This document shows, one piece after another, positions 21,517 to 33,674 of a stretch of 64,000 bases of DNA (the first letter of the stretch is position 1; each line of letters opens with the position of its first letter). This DNA comes from Gymnogyps californianus (Eukaryota; Chordata; Aves; Accipitriformes; Cathartidae). Below the pieces are notes generated by a model. That model worked only from the letters and a program-made list of their open reading frames with translations, had not been told where the DNA came from and searched no databases. The translations under genes and the position numbers were made by a program. Where the stretch lies: assembly GCF_018139145.2 (NCBI RefSeq), contig NW_026114224.1, positions 682,001 to 746,000 of the forward strand, in the 5' to 3' direction.

Positions 21517-23035
21517 CAGGGACACAAGGAGGAAGTCTGGAGCGGATTTGAACAGAGTACAGATGTCCTTGGGAGGCCAGGGACCAAATGGAGGCACCCT
21601 AGATGGCAGAGGGGATAAGAGCACTCTGAGGCATAAACAAACCCGAGGATGGGTTTCTGAGGGAATGCGAGAGGATCAAAGCCTGCTACGGAGCTAAAAC
21701 AGGGCTGTGGTACACAAAGAAGGTCTCAGGAGGCACAGTGACTGGGAGCAGAGGAGTCATGAGAGGCTTGGAGGGATAAGAGAGATTGAAAGTGAGGCAA
21801 AATACTACCAAAATGCTGTGGAAGGTCTCAGGAGGCATCCTAGATGGTACAGAGAAGAAAGAGTGCTCTTATTTGGGAACAGAGATCTTAGGAGAGGCGT
21901 GACTCCAAGAAAATGGGTCCAAAGGGGGCTTACAGAGCTAAAAGTGTGCTTCAGGGAACATAAGACCTCGGGAAGCATTGTGACAGTAGCAGAGGGGTTC
22001 TGAGAGGGACAGAGAAAAGGCTCGAGGACATGATGAAGAAGTCTAGAGGGGATTTGAACAGACTACAGATGTCCCCAGGGGACCGGGGACTGAACAGAGG
22101 TATCCTAGCTAGCATAGAGGACAAGAGCATTCTGGAGATGAAAGATGGCATCAGGAAAGATTCTTGGGGAAAGAGAAGGGTGCAAAGTGCGCTACAGAGC
22201 CAAAAGAGGGCTGTGGGGCACAAGAATAGCTTCTGGAGGCATGATGACAGCAGGAGAAGGGTACTGAGAGTGAGAGACAGAAGGCGGCTCTGAGACACAA
22301 TGCAAAACTCAAGGTGTCCCAGCAACGTACAGGTGTCCTCAGGGGATGAGCGACTGAATGGAGACAACACAGATGGCAGTGAATAAGGTAAGAGAGCTCT
22401 GGGCCACAGAGAAAGCCTGAGGAAGGGTTCTGTCTGAATAAGAGATACAAAGAGGGCTGCAGAGCTCAAAGGGTGCTGTGGGGCACGAGGACAGTGTCAG
22501 GAAGTGTCGTGATGGGAACGAGAGGGCTCCAGGGGGTGGGGGGAATGTGGACAGAGAGACAAAGGATTGCTGACACAATGAGGTACTTGGAATGGGATCT
22601 GAACAGAGTACAGATGTCCTCAGGGGACCAAACGGAGGCATCCAGCATGGCGGAGGGGAAGACAAGAGTGCTCTGGGGCACAATGAAAGCCTGAGGAAGA
22701 GTTCTCTCCGAGTAAGAAAAATACAAAGCCTGCTGCAGAACTAAAGGATGGCCGTGGAACACAAGGATGCTCACAGGAATCATCGTGACAGAGAGGGGTG
22801 CTGAGGTGGCCAGAGAGACAGATGGCGGCTCAAGGACACAAAGGTGCTCGGGAGGGAATTTGACCAGAGTACAGATGTCATGAGGGAGACACCAACCCAC
22901 TGGAGGCAAGCGAGATGGAGGAGAGGACAAAAAGCTGCTCTGAGGAAGAGGAGATGTTCTGACAAACTGAGAGGGGTACCAGTTACACTCCAGAGATAAA
23001 AGTGTGCTAAGGAGACCCTCTAAAGCCTCAAGATG
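21517..23035 (+). repeat. Degenerate tandem repeat of about 260 bp
   Basis: The core TTGAACAGAGTACAGATGTC recurs with changes near 21549, 22063, 22318, 22598 and 22858. The spacings are 514 (two units), 255, 280 and 260. Neighbouring motifs (GAGTGCTCT, GGGGCACAA, AAGCCTGAGGA) recur in the same order. About six units in all. Minus-strand open frames (for example 22466-23065) are repeat translations. The repeat directly abuts two other satellite families. Confidence 0.85.
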
Positions 23036-23039
23036 AACC

Positions 23040-26000
23040 AAGAGAAGAGACAAAGTAAAACACAAAAGAAAACTTAAAAAGCAACAGGGTATGTGACAAA
23101 CAAGAAAGATTCAAAAAATAGGGATACAGCTTGATAAAAGTAGACACAGAAAGAAAATTTAAAAAGCAAAAGGGTGCAAGACAGAGGAGAAAATTTAAAA
23201 ATAGGGACAGAAAACTAGATAAAGGTAGACATAGAAAAAAATTGAAAAATGAAGGCATTAAAGGAGAAAAAAATTTAAAAACAGGGACAAACTAAATAAA
23301 CGGAGACATAGAAAGAAAATTGAAAAATTAAGAGAGTACCCAACAGACAAGAAAGGATTAAAAAATAGGGACAGGAACTAAATAAAAACAGATGTAGAAA
23401 AAAAATTTTAAAAGCAAAAAGATTAAGGAAATAAGGAAAAAATTAAAAAACAGGAACATCAAACTCAATAAAGACATAGAAACAAAATTTGAAAAGTGAC
23501 AGGGTACAGCACAGACTAGAAGGAAATAAAAAATAAAGACAGTGAACTGGATAAAACTAGATACAGAAAAAAAAATTTAAAAGCAACCTGACACAGGACA
23601 GACAGGAAATAATAAAAAAATAGGATTAGGCATCTTGATAAAAGTAGACATAGAAAGAAAATTTTAAAAGCGACAACATAGAGGACAGATAGGAAAAAAG
23701 TAAATAATAGAAAAATACATAAAAGTGAATGTCAAAACAAAAGTTCAAAAGCGAAGACATTAAGAGAGGAAAAAATTGAAAGACAGTGAAAAAACCTAAA
23801 TAGACAGAGACGCAGAAAGAAAATTTTAAAAGCGACTGGGTACAGGACAGACTAGAATGAATTAAAAAAAGATGGTGAACTGGATAAAAATAGACATAGA
23901 AAGAAAATATAAAAGCGATGGGGTACAGGACAGACAGGAAAATTAAAAAACAGGGAGAGACATCTTGATAAAAGTAGACATAGAACAAAATTTTTAAAGG
24001 CAACAAGATACACAGAACAGGAAAAAATTAACAAATAGGGACAGAAAACAAGATAAAAGTACACCTAGAAACAAAATTTCAAAACTAAAAGAGTTATGAG
24101 AGTAAAAAATTGAAAAATAGGGACAGTGAACTAGATGAAAGTAGACGCAGAAAGAAAATTTGAAAAGCAATGCCATTTATGACAGACAGGAAAGAATTAA
24201 AAAATAGAAACAGGAACTGGATAAAAGTAGACATAGAAAGAACATTTTTAAAGCAACAGGATTAAGGAAATAAAGGAAAAATTAAAAGATAGGGACAGCA
24301 AACTAAAATGAAGACATATAAAGCAAATTTAAAAACCAACAGGGTACACGACAGACAAGGAAATTAAAAAATAGGGATGGGAGCTTGAGAAAAGTAGACA
24401 TAGAAAGAAAATTTTAAAAGTGACAGCACTAAGGAAAGACAAGAAAAAAATAAAGACAGTGAATGGGATAAAAGTAGACATAGAAAGGGCATTTAAAAAA
24501 AGGATTAAGAAAATAAAGGAAAAAATTGAAAAATAAGGACAAGCAAGTTAAAACACAGACAGAAAATTTAAAGAAATTTAAGAAAAAGAAAGAAAGTTTA
24601 AAAAGCAAAGGTTTAAAGGACAGACAAGAAAAATTTAAAAGCGACTGTGTTAAATGACAGTCAAGAAAGAATTAAAAACTGAGGATGGGCCTGTTGGTAA
24701 AAGTGGTCATTGAAACAAAATTTTAAAAGCAATGAGGTACAGGACAGACAGGAAAAAATTTAAAATAGGACACCAAAATAGATAAAAGTAGACATAGAAA
24801 CAAAATTTTAAAAGCCAAGGGACAAAGCGATGAAAAAGATTAAAGAATAGGGACAGCGAACTAGAACGGACACATGGAAATAAAATTTTTAAAGAGGTGG
24901 CACTAAGGAAGGACAAGAAATAATTCAAAACTAAAGACATCAAATGGCATAAAAGTAGACATAGAACATTTTAAAAGCGACAAGGACTAGAAGAAAAAAA
25001 TTAAAGAATAGGGACAACAAACTAAAACAGACATACAAAGTAAATTTTTAAAGCAACAGGGTACATGAAAGGCAGGAAACAAAAAATAGGGATAGGGAGC
25101 TTGATAAAAGTAGGCATACAAGGAAAATTTTAAAAGCAATGAGGTACAGGACAGACAGGAAAGAACTGAAAACAGAGACAGCAAACTAGATAAAAGTATA
25201 CTTAGAAGCAACATTGTAAAAGCCAAGGGATTAAGAGAGGAAAGAATTATACAATATTGATAGCAAATGAAAATGCAGGTATAAAAAAATTTAAAAGCAA
25301 GGGCACTAAGGAAAGACAAGAAATAACAAAGAAATTAAAACAGTGGATGGGATAAAGGCAGGAAGAAAGAAAGCTTAAGGGAATAAGGAAAAAATTTAAA
25401 AATAAAAAAGGTGAATTAAAATGGAGATGCAGAAAGAAAATCTAAAAAGCAACAAAACTAAGAAAATACAAGAAATAATTTAAAAAAGCAAAGATAGAGT
25501 AGGCATAGAAAGATAATTTAAAAAGTGACAGCAGTAACGAAAGACGACATACTTAAAACAGCAAAGGGAGTAAAAGTAGGCATAGAAAGAACATTTTAAA
25601 AAGCGAGGGGGATTAGGGGAATAAAGGGCAAAAATTAAAAAATACGGACAGCGAACTAAGAGATGTAGAAAGAAAATGTAAAAGGCAAGGGGACTAAAGT
25701 AAGACAAGAAATAATTAAAAAATAACAACAGCAAAATAAAGACAGCAAATGGGACAAAAGTGGACAGAAAATTTTAAAAGCAATGGGGATTAAGGAAGTA
25801 AGAAAAAAATTAAAAGTGACAGCAAACTAAAATGGAGACGTAGAAGGAAAATTTAAAAGTGAAGGCACTAAGGAAAGACAAATAGTAAAAGACAGCAAAT
25901 GGAAAAAAGCAGGCGTAGAAAGAATATTTTAAAAGCTATAGGCAATAGAGAAATAAATGGACAAATTAAAAACAGGGACAGTTAACTAAAACAGATGTAG

Positions 26001-27960
26001 AAAGAAAATTTTAAAAGTGACAGCACTAAAGACAGACAAATAATTAAAAGGCAGCAAATTAAAGACAGCAAATGGGATAAAAGTAGAAAATTTTAAAAGC
26101 AACAGGGATTATGAAAAAACAAAAAAATTCAAAAATAGGGACAGCGAACTAAAACAGATGTTAAAAGAAAATTTAAAAAGCTATGGCACTAAAGAAAGAC
26201 AAAAAATAGACAGCAAACAATAAAAGTAAACAGAAAAATTTAGAAGCAAATAGGATCAAGGAAATAAGGAAACAAATAATAGTGACATTGAAATAAAACA
26301 CAGAAATATTTAAAAATTTAAAAAGCAAAGGCACTAAGGAAAAACAAGAAAAAATAACTGAAAAATAAAGACAGCAAATGAGATAAAAGTAGAAAATTCT
26401 AAAAGCAACAGGGATTAAGGAATTAAGGAGAAATTAAGAAATAGTCACGGCAAACTAAAATGGAAATGTAGAAAGAAAATCTAAAAAGCAACAGCACTAA
26501 GAAAAGACAAGAAATAATTAAAGACAGACAGCAAAGGGAAAAAAGTAGGCATAGAAAAAACTTAAAAGTGAGGGAGATTAGGGAAATAAAGGGCAAAAAT
26601 AAATAGGGACAGCAAACTAAGAGACATAGAAAGAACTTTTAAAAAGTGAGAGCACTAAGGAAACACAAGAAAATTAAAAAAGAAAGTGAAAAAGACAGTG
26701 AATGGGATAAAACTAGAAAAAATTTTAAAAGCAACAGTGATTAATAAGGAAAAAATTAAAAAATAGCAACAGTGAACTAAAACAGAGATGTAGAACAAAA
26801 ATCTATAAAGTGACAGCATTAAAGAAAAACAAGAAAAAATCATTTTAAAAAGAGACAGCAAACGAGAAAAATAGAAAAATATTAAAAGCCAAGGGATTAA
26901 GAGAAGAAAGAACTAAAAGATAGTGACAGCAAAATAAAACGCATAGACAAGAAATTTTAAAAACAGACAGCACTAAGGAAAGAGAAGAAATAATTAAAAA
27001 ATAAAGACAGTGAATGAGAAAAAGGTACCCAGAAAGAAGATTTTAAAAGTGATGGGGATCAGGGAAATAAAGGAAAAAAATTAAAGAATAAGGACCACAA
27101 ATTAAAACAGAGACCTTGAAAGAAAACTTAAAAAGTGACGGCACTAATGAAAGAAGAAAAAATTAACAAATAGACACAGCAAACGCAATAGAAGTTGACA
27201 GAAAGAACATTTTAAGAGCAACAGCGATTAGGGAAATAAAGGAAAAAACTTAAATAGGGACAGCAAATTTAATAAGTTTTAAAAGCAAGGGGGTACACAA
27301 CTGACAAAGAACAACTAAAAACAGGGATTGGCAGCTTCATAAAAGTAGACACAGAATTTTAAAAGCGATGGGGTAAGGGACAGACAGGAATATAATTAAA
27401 AAATAGAGACAGCAAACTGGACAAAAGTTGACAGAGTAGGAAAATTTAAAAAGCAAAGGGATTAAGAACAGAGAGGGGAAAAAATAAAAAATACGCTCAG
27501 CAAACTAAATAAATGAAAACATTGAAACAAAATTTACAAAGTGATGAAGTAGAGGACACGCAGGAAAAAATAAAAAAACATGGACAGGGAACTGGATAAA
27601 TGTAGTCATAGAGAGAAAATTTAGAAAGCAACAGGGTATTGGCCATACAGGTAAGAAGTTAAATATCGGGAGAGGAAGCTGGATAGACAGCCCCAGGGAA
27701 AGGATATTGGAAGAGTGACGGGGTGCAGAGCAGAGGGTGTCACTGAAAACAGACACAGGTCGCTGAGTAGAAGGAGACCTAGAAATGCAATTTTCACAAG
27801 CAACAGGGAAGAAGGCAGTGTGGGAAGAATGAAATAATAGCGGGTGGGGAGCCAGAAAGGGAGAGGCACAGAAAGGAAATGTAGAAGGTGACAGGGTACT
27901 GGGCAGTGTTGGCAAAAGAGCAAAAAGCTTCAGGGAGCCAGACAGCCCAAAAGGGAGACA
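23040..27960 (+). repeat. AT-rich satellite of about 85 bp, main block
   Basis: The unit contains GATAAAAGTAGACATAGAAA, then an A-rich stretch, AAAAGCGACAGGGTACAGGA, CAGACAGGAA and an A-rich stretch ending in GGGACAGCAAACT. Starts near 23882, 23968, 24053, 24136 and 24222 give periods of 83-86. Copies are well diverged, with indels. Toward the right end (27700-27960) they become GC-richer. Minus-strand frames rich in Phe, Leu and Tyr (for example 23626-24006) are translations of the repeat. Confidence 0.93.
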
Positions 27961-28671
27961 GACGCAAGCAGGCCGGCGGAGACCTGGAGAAGCATGGCAG
28001 GGATGGGCCTGGATGCACGCAAGGGGAAAGGGGATGTGCGACTCACCACAGCTCCTGATGCTGGCAGGAGACCTTCACAGCCCTGAGGCTTCTCTCTCTG
28101 CCTCTGCCCCTTCCTCCTCCACGGTGCCGGCTGCCTGACCCTTGCCCACCCAGGAGCAGGTGGCAGGGCCTCGATGCTCCTCTCCCAGGAGGCTTCCCAG
28201 ACACATGGCTGCTCACATGCAGCCAACGGAGGCACCGAGCCCCAGAGCTGTGTGCTGGTGGTGCGCTCTGTCAGGGATGGCTGGGAGGGATCATTCCTCG
28301 CTGCGGGGACCAGCTGTTCCTTGCTGGAGGCAGCTGCCTGTGGAACCCCCTTCGTTTCACTCCTCAGCCAGTTCCTCCAAGCTGGTGTGCCCTGACAGCC
28401 CCCTCCCCAGCTAGAGCCCCTTGGCACAGCATGCCAAGCCCCATCCTCAGCCTCACTGGCTGCACCTGGGCTGCCCCAGCCCATCCCCACCTGCAGCCTT
28501 TTTAAAACCTTGGCCCAGCCCCATCCTCACCTCATCGGTCCCACTTGGAATGCCCCAGCCCACAGCTGGAGCCCATTGGGAACAGGTGGGTATCGCCACA
28601 GCCCCACAGCACATCACCCCCTCCCCTGGACCCAACCACAGCCACTTGCCCTGAGCCCAGTGGGGCGAACA
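27961..28671. other. GC-rich island inside the AT-rich satellite
   Basis: Some 700 bp of CpG-bearing sequence with no satellite units. A minus-strand frame of 186 codons (28490-27930) runs through it, and a donor-like GTGAGT lies on the minus strand near 28050. Short CCCCAGCCC-type repeats occur at 28430-28600. I recognise no protein. It could be an old insertion or an exon with promoter-like composition. Confidence 0.5.
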
Positions 28672-29735
28672 AGGTAAAAGTAGAAAATTTTTAAAATTAC
28701 AGAGATTAGGGAAAAAATTAAAATAGGGACAGTGAACTAAACCAGAGCTGTAGGGAAAAAAAAAAAAATCTAAAAAGCAAGGGCACTAAGGAAAGAGAAG
28801 AAATAATTAAAAATAAGACATGGAAGGGAAAAAAGTAAATGTAGAAAGAACATTTTAAAAACTATCTAGATTAAGGAAATAAAGGGAAAAACTTAAAAAT
28901 AGGGACAGCAAAATAAACAGATGTAGAAAGAAAATTTTAAAAGCAATGGCACTAAGGAAACACAAGAAATATTTAAAAGAAATAACAGTGAAATAAAGAT
29001 AAACCAGGATAAATGTATAAAATTTAAAAAGCGATAGGGATTAGGGAAACAAACGGAACAACATAAAAAGAAATGACGGCAAACTGAAACAGAGACGCTA
29101 GAAAGAAAATCTAAAAAGCAATGGCAATAACAGAGAACAAGAAAAAATAATTAAAAAATAAAAACAGCCAAAAAAGATAAAAGTAGAAAATCTTAAAACC
29201 CAAGGGATTAAGAGAGAAAAAAATAAAAAATAGCAACAGAGAACTGAAACGCAGACATTGACAAAAAATTTTAAAAAGCAATGGCACTACGGAAAGAGAA
29301 GAAATAATTAAAAAATAAAGACAGCGAACGGGATAAAAGTAGGCATAGAAAGAAAATTTAAAAAGCAAGGGCACTAAAGAAAGAGAAGAAACAATAAAAA
29401 AACTATAGCATTGCTGCATTAGTGAAATAAAGGAAAAAATTCAAAAATAGGGACAGCAAACTAAAACAGATGTAGAAAGAAAATTTAAAAAGCAACAGCA
29501 CAAAGGAAAGACAAGAAATAATTAGAAATAAAGACAGCAAATGGAATAAAAGTAGACAGAAAATTTTAGAAATGAATACGATTAAGGAAATAAGGAAAAA
29601 TTGAAAAATAGTGACATTGAACTAAAACAGAGACATAGGAAGAATTTTAAAAAGTGATGGCACTAAGGAAAAACAAGGAAAAATTGCATAAAAGAAAAAA
29701 ACAAGCATAAAAAAAGACAGCAAAGGGCATTAGGG
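28672..29735 (+). repeat. AT-rich satellite of about 85 bp, second block
   Basis: Same unit and orientation as at 23040-27960, resuming directly after the GC-rich island, with comparable divergence. It ends near 29735, about 150 bp before a solo LTR. Confidence 0.9.
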
Positions 29736-29883
29736 CAAGCTTCCTCTATGAAGTCTGACATTGAATATATTTCTAAAAAACTTCATCTCTAGATATTACA
29801 GATAAATGCCAAGACACAAAGCACATTTCTAATAACTATGTAGAGGTACCACCTGTTAATGACTCTTCTGATATGAAGCTGGA

Positions 29884-30797
29884 TGTCGTGGTTTAAGCCC
29901 AGCCAGCAACAAAGCACCACGCAGCTGCTTGCTCACTCCTCCCCCCCAGTGGGATGGGGAGGAGAAAATACAGCAAAAAGCTCATGGGTTGAGACAAGGA
30001 CAGGGAGGGATCACTCACCACTTATGGTCACAGGCAAAACAGACTCAATTTTAGGGGAAAAATATCCAATTTAATTTGTTAACAACCAAATCAGAGTAGG
30101 ATGATGAGAAATAGAACCATATCTTAAAACACACACTTTGCCCCCACCCCTCCCTTCTTCCCGGGCTCAGCTTTGCTCCTGATACCTCTACCTCCTCCCC
30201 CCAGCAGCGCAGGGGGGCAGGAGTGGGTGTTGCAGTCAGTTCATCCCACATTGCCTCTGCTGCTCCTTCTGCAGGGGGAGGACTCCTCACACTCTTCCCC
30301 TGCTCTGGCGTGGGGTCCCTCTCACAGGGGTCAGCCCCCCCTGATTTTCTCCAACCAAGTCCTTTCCACACACTGCAGTCCTCTGTACGCTGCTCCAGCC
30401 TGGGCTCCACCACAGAGTCACAGCCTTTTCTGGGCCCAGCCACCTCCTGCAGGGTGGGGTCCTCCACAGGCTGCAGGGGAATCTCTGCTCCACCATTAAT
30501 CTCCATGGGCTGCAGGGGAATCTCTGCTCCAGCATACCTCCTCCCTCTCCTTCTTCACTGACCTCAGTGTCTGCAAAGTTGTTTCTCTCACACCCAGCTC
30601 CTCTCTCCACTGCAAGTCTTTTTTTCAGCAGTCGTCTTTCCCCTTCTTAAATATGCTGTCACTGAGGCGTTACCACCATTGCTGATTGGCTCCTCCTTGG
30701 CCAGAGGCGGGTCCAAGTTTGGAGCCAGGGAAGCTTCTAGCAGCTTCTCACAGGAGCCACCCCTGTAGCCCTTCCTCCACTACACAAACCCAACACA
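29884..30797 (-). mobile_element. Solo LTR (914 bp) with target-site duplication
   Basis: On the minus strand it starts TGTGTTGGGTTTG and ends AAACCACGACA, giving TG...CA ends. It is flanked by the 5-bp duplication CTGGA (29879-29883 and 30798-30802). A TATA-like ATATTTAAG lies near 30655 (minus). The middle contains a degenerate tandem repeat around GCTGGAGCAG and GCAGCCC. It resembles a common avian ERV LTR class by recollection. No internal retroviral sequence flanks it. Confidence 0.85.
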
Positions 30798-30977
30798 CTG
30801 GATAAAGTTTTGGAGAGTCAATTTTCTAGAGAAAATGAGGGACTGAGTAATAAAATATATGAAGAAGATGAACATAGGTAAAAAAGGTAAGAACAAAAAT
30901 TATGACTCTAAAAAACCTGGCAGAGCACTACTGAAAGAAGAGAGGCAACTCGGACACTGAAGAGAGGGAGAAGGAGA

Positions 30978-31520
30978 AGCAAATCAGATGATCATTCCCA
31001 CAAGAGGAGGTGCTCTCGCAGTGTGGAAGCAAATAAGCAAAATCGTCATAAGCAGGAGTATTGCAATGAAAGCAAGTACAGATCTGCCCATAATGAAAGA
31101 AACAGCCCAAATAGTGTCAGAAGCTCAGGAAAATATTCTTGTTATAGATCCCGAAGCAGAGAAAGAATAGAACAAGACAGGAATAGGTAGTACCATTCCA
31201 AAGGAGAGAGAACTTGGAACAGAGAAAGATGCTATCAAGATGAACCACGGAGATGGGAACAATGCAGATACTACAATGATTATTATTCATCTCATGGAAC
31301 AGGAGATGGTAGAGAGAGAAAGTCCTCTCATTGTGATAAAGACTTTGACAAATCGAGTCAAGCTTACAACAACAGGTCACATAAGGATTATCATTGCAAA
31401 AGCAGATGGCCTCACAAGAAACTCTCTAGAGAGAAAGATGTACATCACTTTAGCAGCCACAGAACAAACTTACATCATTGTTCAGTACCTCAGCAGCAAT
31501 CTGAAAAATATTCTCTCTGA
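30978..31520 (+). pseudogene. Arg/Ser/His-rich reading-frame remnant, unrecognised parent gene
   Basis: The plus-strand frame from 30978 runs 180 codons to TGA at 31518-31520 with one internal TAG (31188-31190). It has no usable ATG start. The peptide is dense in Arg, Ser, Lys, His and Tyr, with RS-type runs such as CYRSRSRERIEQ and RRWEQCRYYNDYY. This fits the RS-rich tail of a nuclear protein such as a splicing factor or an RS-domain ubiquitin ligase like Topors. The Topors idea is a guess. No intron signals interrupt it, so a processed copy or one large exon remnant are both possible. A repeat shared with the inverted-duplication arms begins 12 bp after its end. Confidence 0.4.
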
Positions 31521-31531
31521 AAAAAATTTAT

Positions 31532-32060
31532 ACAGGGTTCTTACACCCTTCAATTGTTCAGGTACAAGATGACTTGACTAGTCATTAGCACCCACGCTAC
31601 TGATTACTAATCATAGTCGAACTTTGCAAAGCAACTCTAGTTTTGCGGCATTCTTGCTGCTTGTCTATTGATCCAGATGTCCCTGGAGTCAGTCCTGCTA
31701 GAGTTAATGATCTATGATGCCAGACGATGCTGGCAGGGTTTCAAAGACGTGTCAGAGGGGCTAGGATGCTGGTGTTATCTTGGTTGACCCGGGGTATCCT
31801 TTATCCTTCATGGACAACTCTAAGCTTCTCAGAAGCAAAGTCCTTCCTTCCAGGGCCGGGCTGTCCTTTCGTTTGTTTTACTTCAGCATGAATAATACCA
31901 AAATCTCCAGGAAAACTCCACTACCTCATCACATTACAGTGTATCATGTGAACTCATCATATATGTATCTACAAACAAAGTTAATATACTTTCATACTAT
32001 AAAGACTGGTTGATTAAATAGTTAGGGAAGGGAATTTTCATAACATGCCCTATGGGTCCC
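31532..32060 (+). repeat. Third, diverged copy of the repeat found in both inverted arms
   Basis: Stretches such as GCAAAGCAACTCTAGTTTTG, GATCCAGATGTCCCTGGAGT and ATAGTTAGGGAA align in order with 48385-48850 (same orientation) and, where retained, with 34235-33890 (inverted). It is more divergent than the two arms are from each other. It may be a dispersed element, possibly LTR-like, or an older segmental copy. Confidence 0.6.
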
Positions 32061-32713
32061 ACCAGCCAGGGCCCCAAAAAGCCAGTGAAAGGGTGACGGA
32101 GAGCCAGCAAAGATGTCATCTGGGGAGGATCGGTCTCCTCTAGTGATTAGGATTATTGCTCCAAATCAGAACTCCCCCTGCAGCACTCATGGCATTTCAG
32201 CATCCCGGCAGAGCCATCCCACGGTGTTTCATCTTGCCCGCTCCCTGCCAGGGGGTTTCTCTGCTTGGCACAGGGCCCTCTTTCCCTGCCCTCTGGCAAC
32301 CAGACCCAGTTCGAAGCTTGGCACGTGCACGGCACTGCATGCCCTGCACCCGGGGCAACCATACTGCTGCTGGGTGCTTTAAGGATGCCCTGCCCTTCCA
32401 GTGCTTCCCCAAGAGTGGGTGAAGAAGATGCTGGCTGCCACAGCCTCAGTGGAAGCCTCACTGCCTGGGCAAGCCCAGCGGATCCTCCAGCAGGCGAGCC
32501 AGGGCTGGATTAGCCCTTGGCAGGGGGGACGACCAAATTCCCCACGGCCAGAAAGAAAGAGGGGGAAGGGGGTGCTGCAAGAGGGAAAGGGGCACCTGAA
32601 GCCTCCAGCCCTCGTTTCCAAGCCCGACATTAGCCCAGAGCCAGCCAGAGCCAGGCTGGAGCCAGGCTGGGCAGCGCGGTGATTGCCCTCCATGCTGCCT
32701 TCCCTCTGCCCAG

Positions 32714-32790
32714 GAGACTGTCCGCTTCACAAGGAAGAAGCTGCGCTACTTTGCACAGGACCTGCACTGGCTCGGGCACACCACCACGAA
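32714..32790 (+). CDS. Exon of an unrecognised gene, left-arm copy (acceptor seen, donor not)
   Basis: The acceptor CCTCTGCCCAG ends at 32713. The frame then encodes a basic segment containing FTRKKLRYFAQDLHWLGHT. It stays open beyond 32790, but I see no good donor, so the end is approximate. The same exon with the same acceptor is in the right arm at 50399 downward. Conservation of the frame in both copies supports coding. Function unknown. Confidence 0.5.
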
Positions 32791-32935
32791 CTGGGGGCAA
32801 CCGGGGCCGTCGGCAGCCCTGACTCCCCCACACCACCGGGAACAGCCACCACAAGGCTCCCCAAGTCCCTCCAGACCCTGGGGGCTGCCTCTCCCCACAC
32901 AGCCCAACGGGGACCCACATGCTCTCTCCTTGCAG

Positions 32936-33042
32936 AACGCCACCTGCTTCAGCTTGGGATGCTGCTCCTTCGTCCTCATCCCCAACGTCATCTTCGCCGT
33001 CAGGCTCACCAAGCACTTCCGCCCCATCCACAACTGGCTCAC
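32936..33042 (+). CDS. Exon of the unrecognised gene, left-arm copy (107 bp)
   Basis: Preceded by CTCTCCTTGCAG and followed by GTCAGT. It encodes NATCFSLGCCSFVLIPNVIF and continues with basic residues to HNWL. The hydrophobic run could be a membrane segment. It ends with two bases of a codon that the next exon completes in frame. The right arm has the same exon at 50177-50071 with one base changed (Val to Ile). Confidence 0.65.
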
Positions 33043-33137
33043 GTCAGTGGCGGGCACAGGCCAGGTGCGCTGCCCACGGCAGGGGAGATGCGGGCTCCTC
33101 CTTGACCCCCTGATGTTTTCTCCTTCTCCCTCCGCAG

Positions 33138-33217
33138 CTCTGCAAGGTCAAAGGAGACCTGTCCCTTCCACATCTCCCACGTCACAACGCTCAAGATCCA
33201 GCCCGGGGGTCTGCCAG
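33138..33217 (+). CDS. Exon of the unrecognised gene, left-arm copy (80 bp)
   Basis: The acceptor CTCCCTCCGCAG ends at 33137 and the donor CAG/GTGCGG begins at 33218. Joined to the previous exon the frame stays open through ARSKETCPFHISHVTTLKIQ. It leaves one base, which the next exon completes. Agreement of phase across three junctions is good evidence for a real spliced gene. Confidence 0.65.
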
Positions 33218-33426
33218 GTGCGGCGGCATGCCCTGCGCCCTAGGAGTTTCTGTCAAGCTCATGTCCAAGACTTGCAGGGCTCCAAGTCCCTCTGACATCT
33301 CTCCCTTGCCCTCCTTTGGGGTCTGAGCAGCCATCAGGGATGCTCCCAGAGCCCAGCTGAGCCGGGGCACAGGGGAAGGCTCCCCGCACCTCTCGCTAAC
33401 CGCTGGCGTACCCCTTGCACTGGCAG

Positions 33427-33674
33427 ACCCCGCAGGGAAGGACACCCGCCCGCTGTCCCACTATCCTTCCCTGCGCCCGGGACAGACCCCCAGCATGGCC
33501 CCACCGGTGCTCCCCAGGAAGTGGCATATGAACGTCACAGAGCTTCGCTTCCCCAACAGCAAGACTACGACTGACCTCTGGCCTGTAGAAGCGAGTTCTG
33601 CACTCGGTCAGGTCCACCATCAGCCCCAGTTCTTCCTTCTGCTCTTGCATTGTCTTCATGAGGTCATGAGGTGA
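33427..33674 (+). CDS. Possible last exon of the unrecognised gene, left-arm copy
   Basis: After the acceptor TTGCACTGGCAG the frame continues in phase: PLSHYPSLRPGQTPSMAPPV, then KWHMNVTELRFPNSKTTT, to a stop at 33672-33674. The last 100 bases overlap a good opposite-strand exon (33576-33710), so the true end may be earlier. No family recognised. Confidence 0.45.

Noticed and set aside
9942..21624. Many minus-strand frames of 100-443 codons, Gly/Arg/Pro-rich
   Set aside because: Translations of the 37-bp minisatellite; the same peptide phrases appear in all three frames.
23028..27923. Phe/Leu/Tyr-rich minus frames resembling membrane proteins
   Set aside because: Translations of the AT-rich 85-bp satellite; hydrophobicity follows from T-rich codons.
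9828..29735. CRISPR array
   Set aside because: The tandem repeats are head-to-tail without unique spacers, in a vertebrate genome; the period and composition fit satellites.
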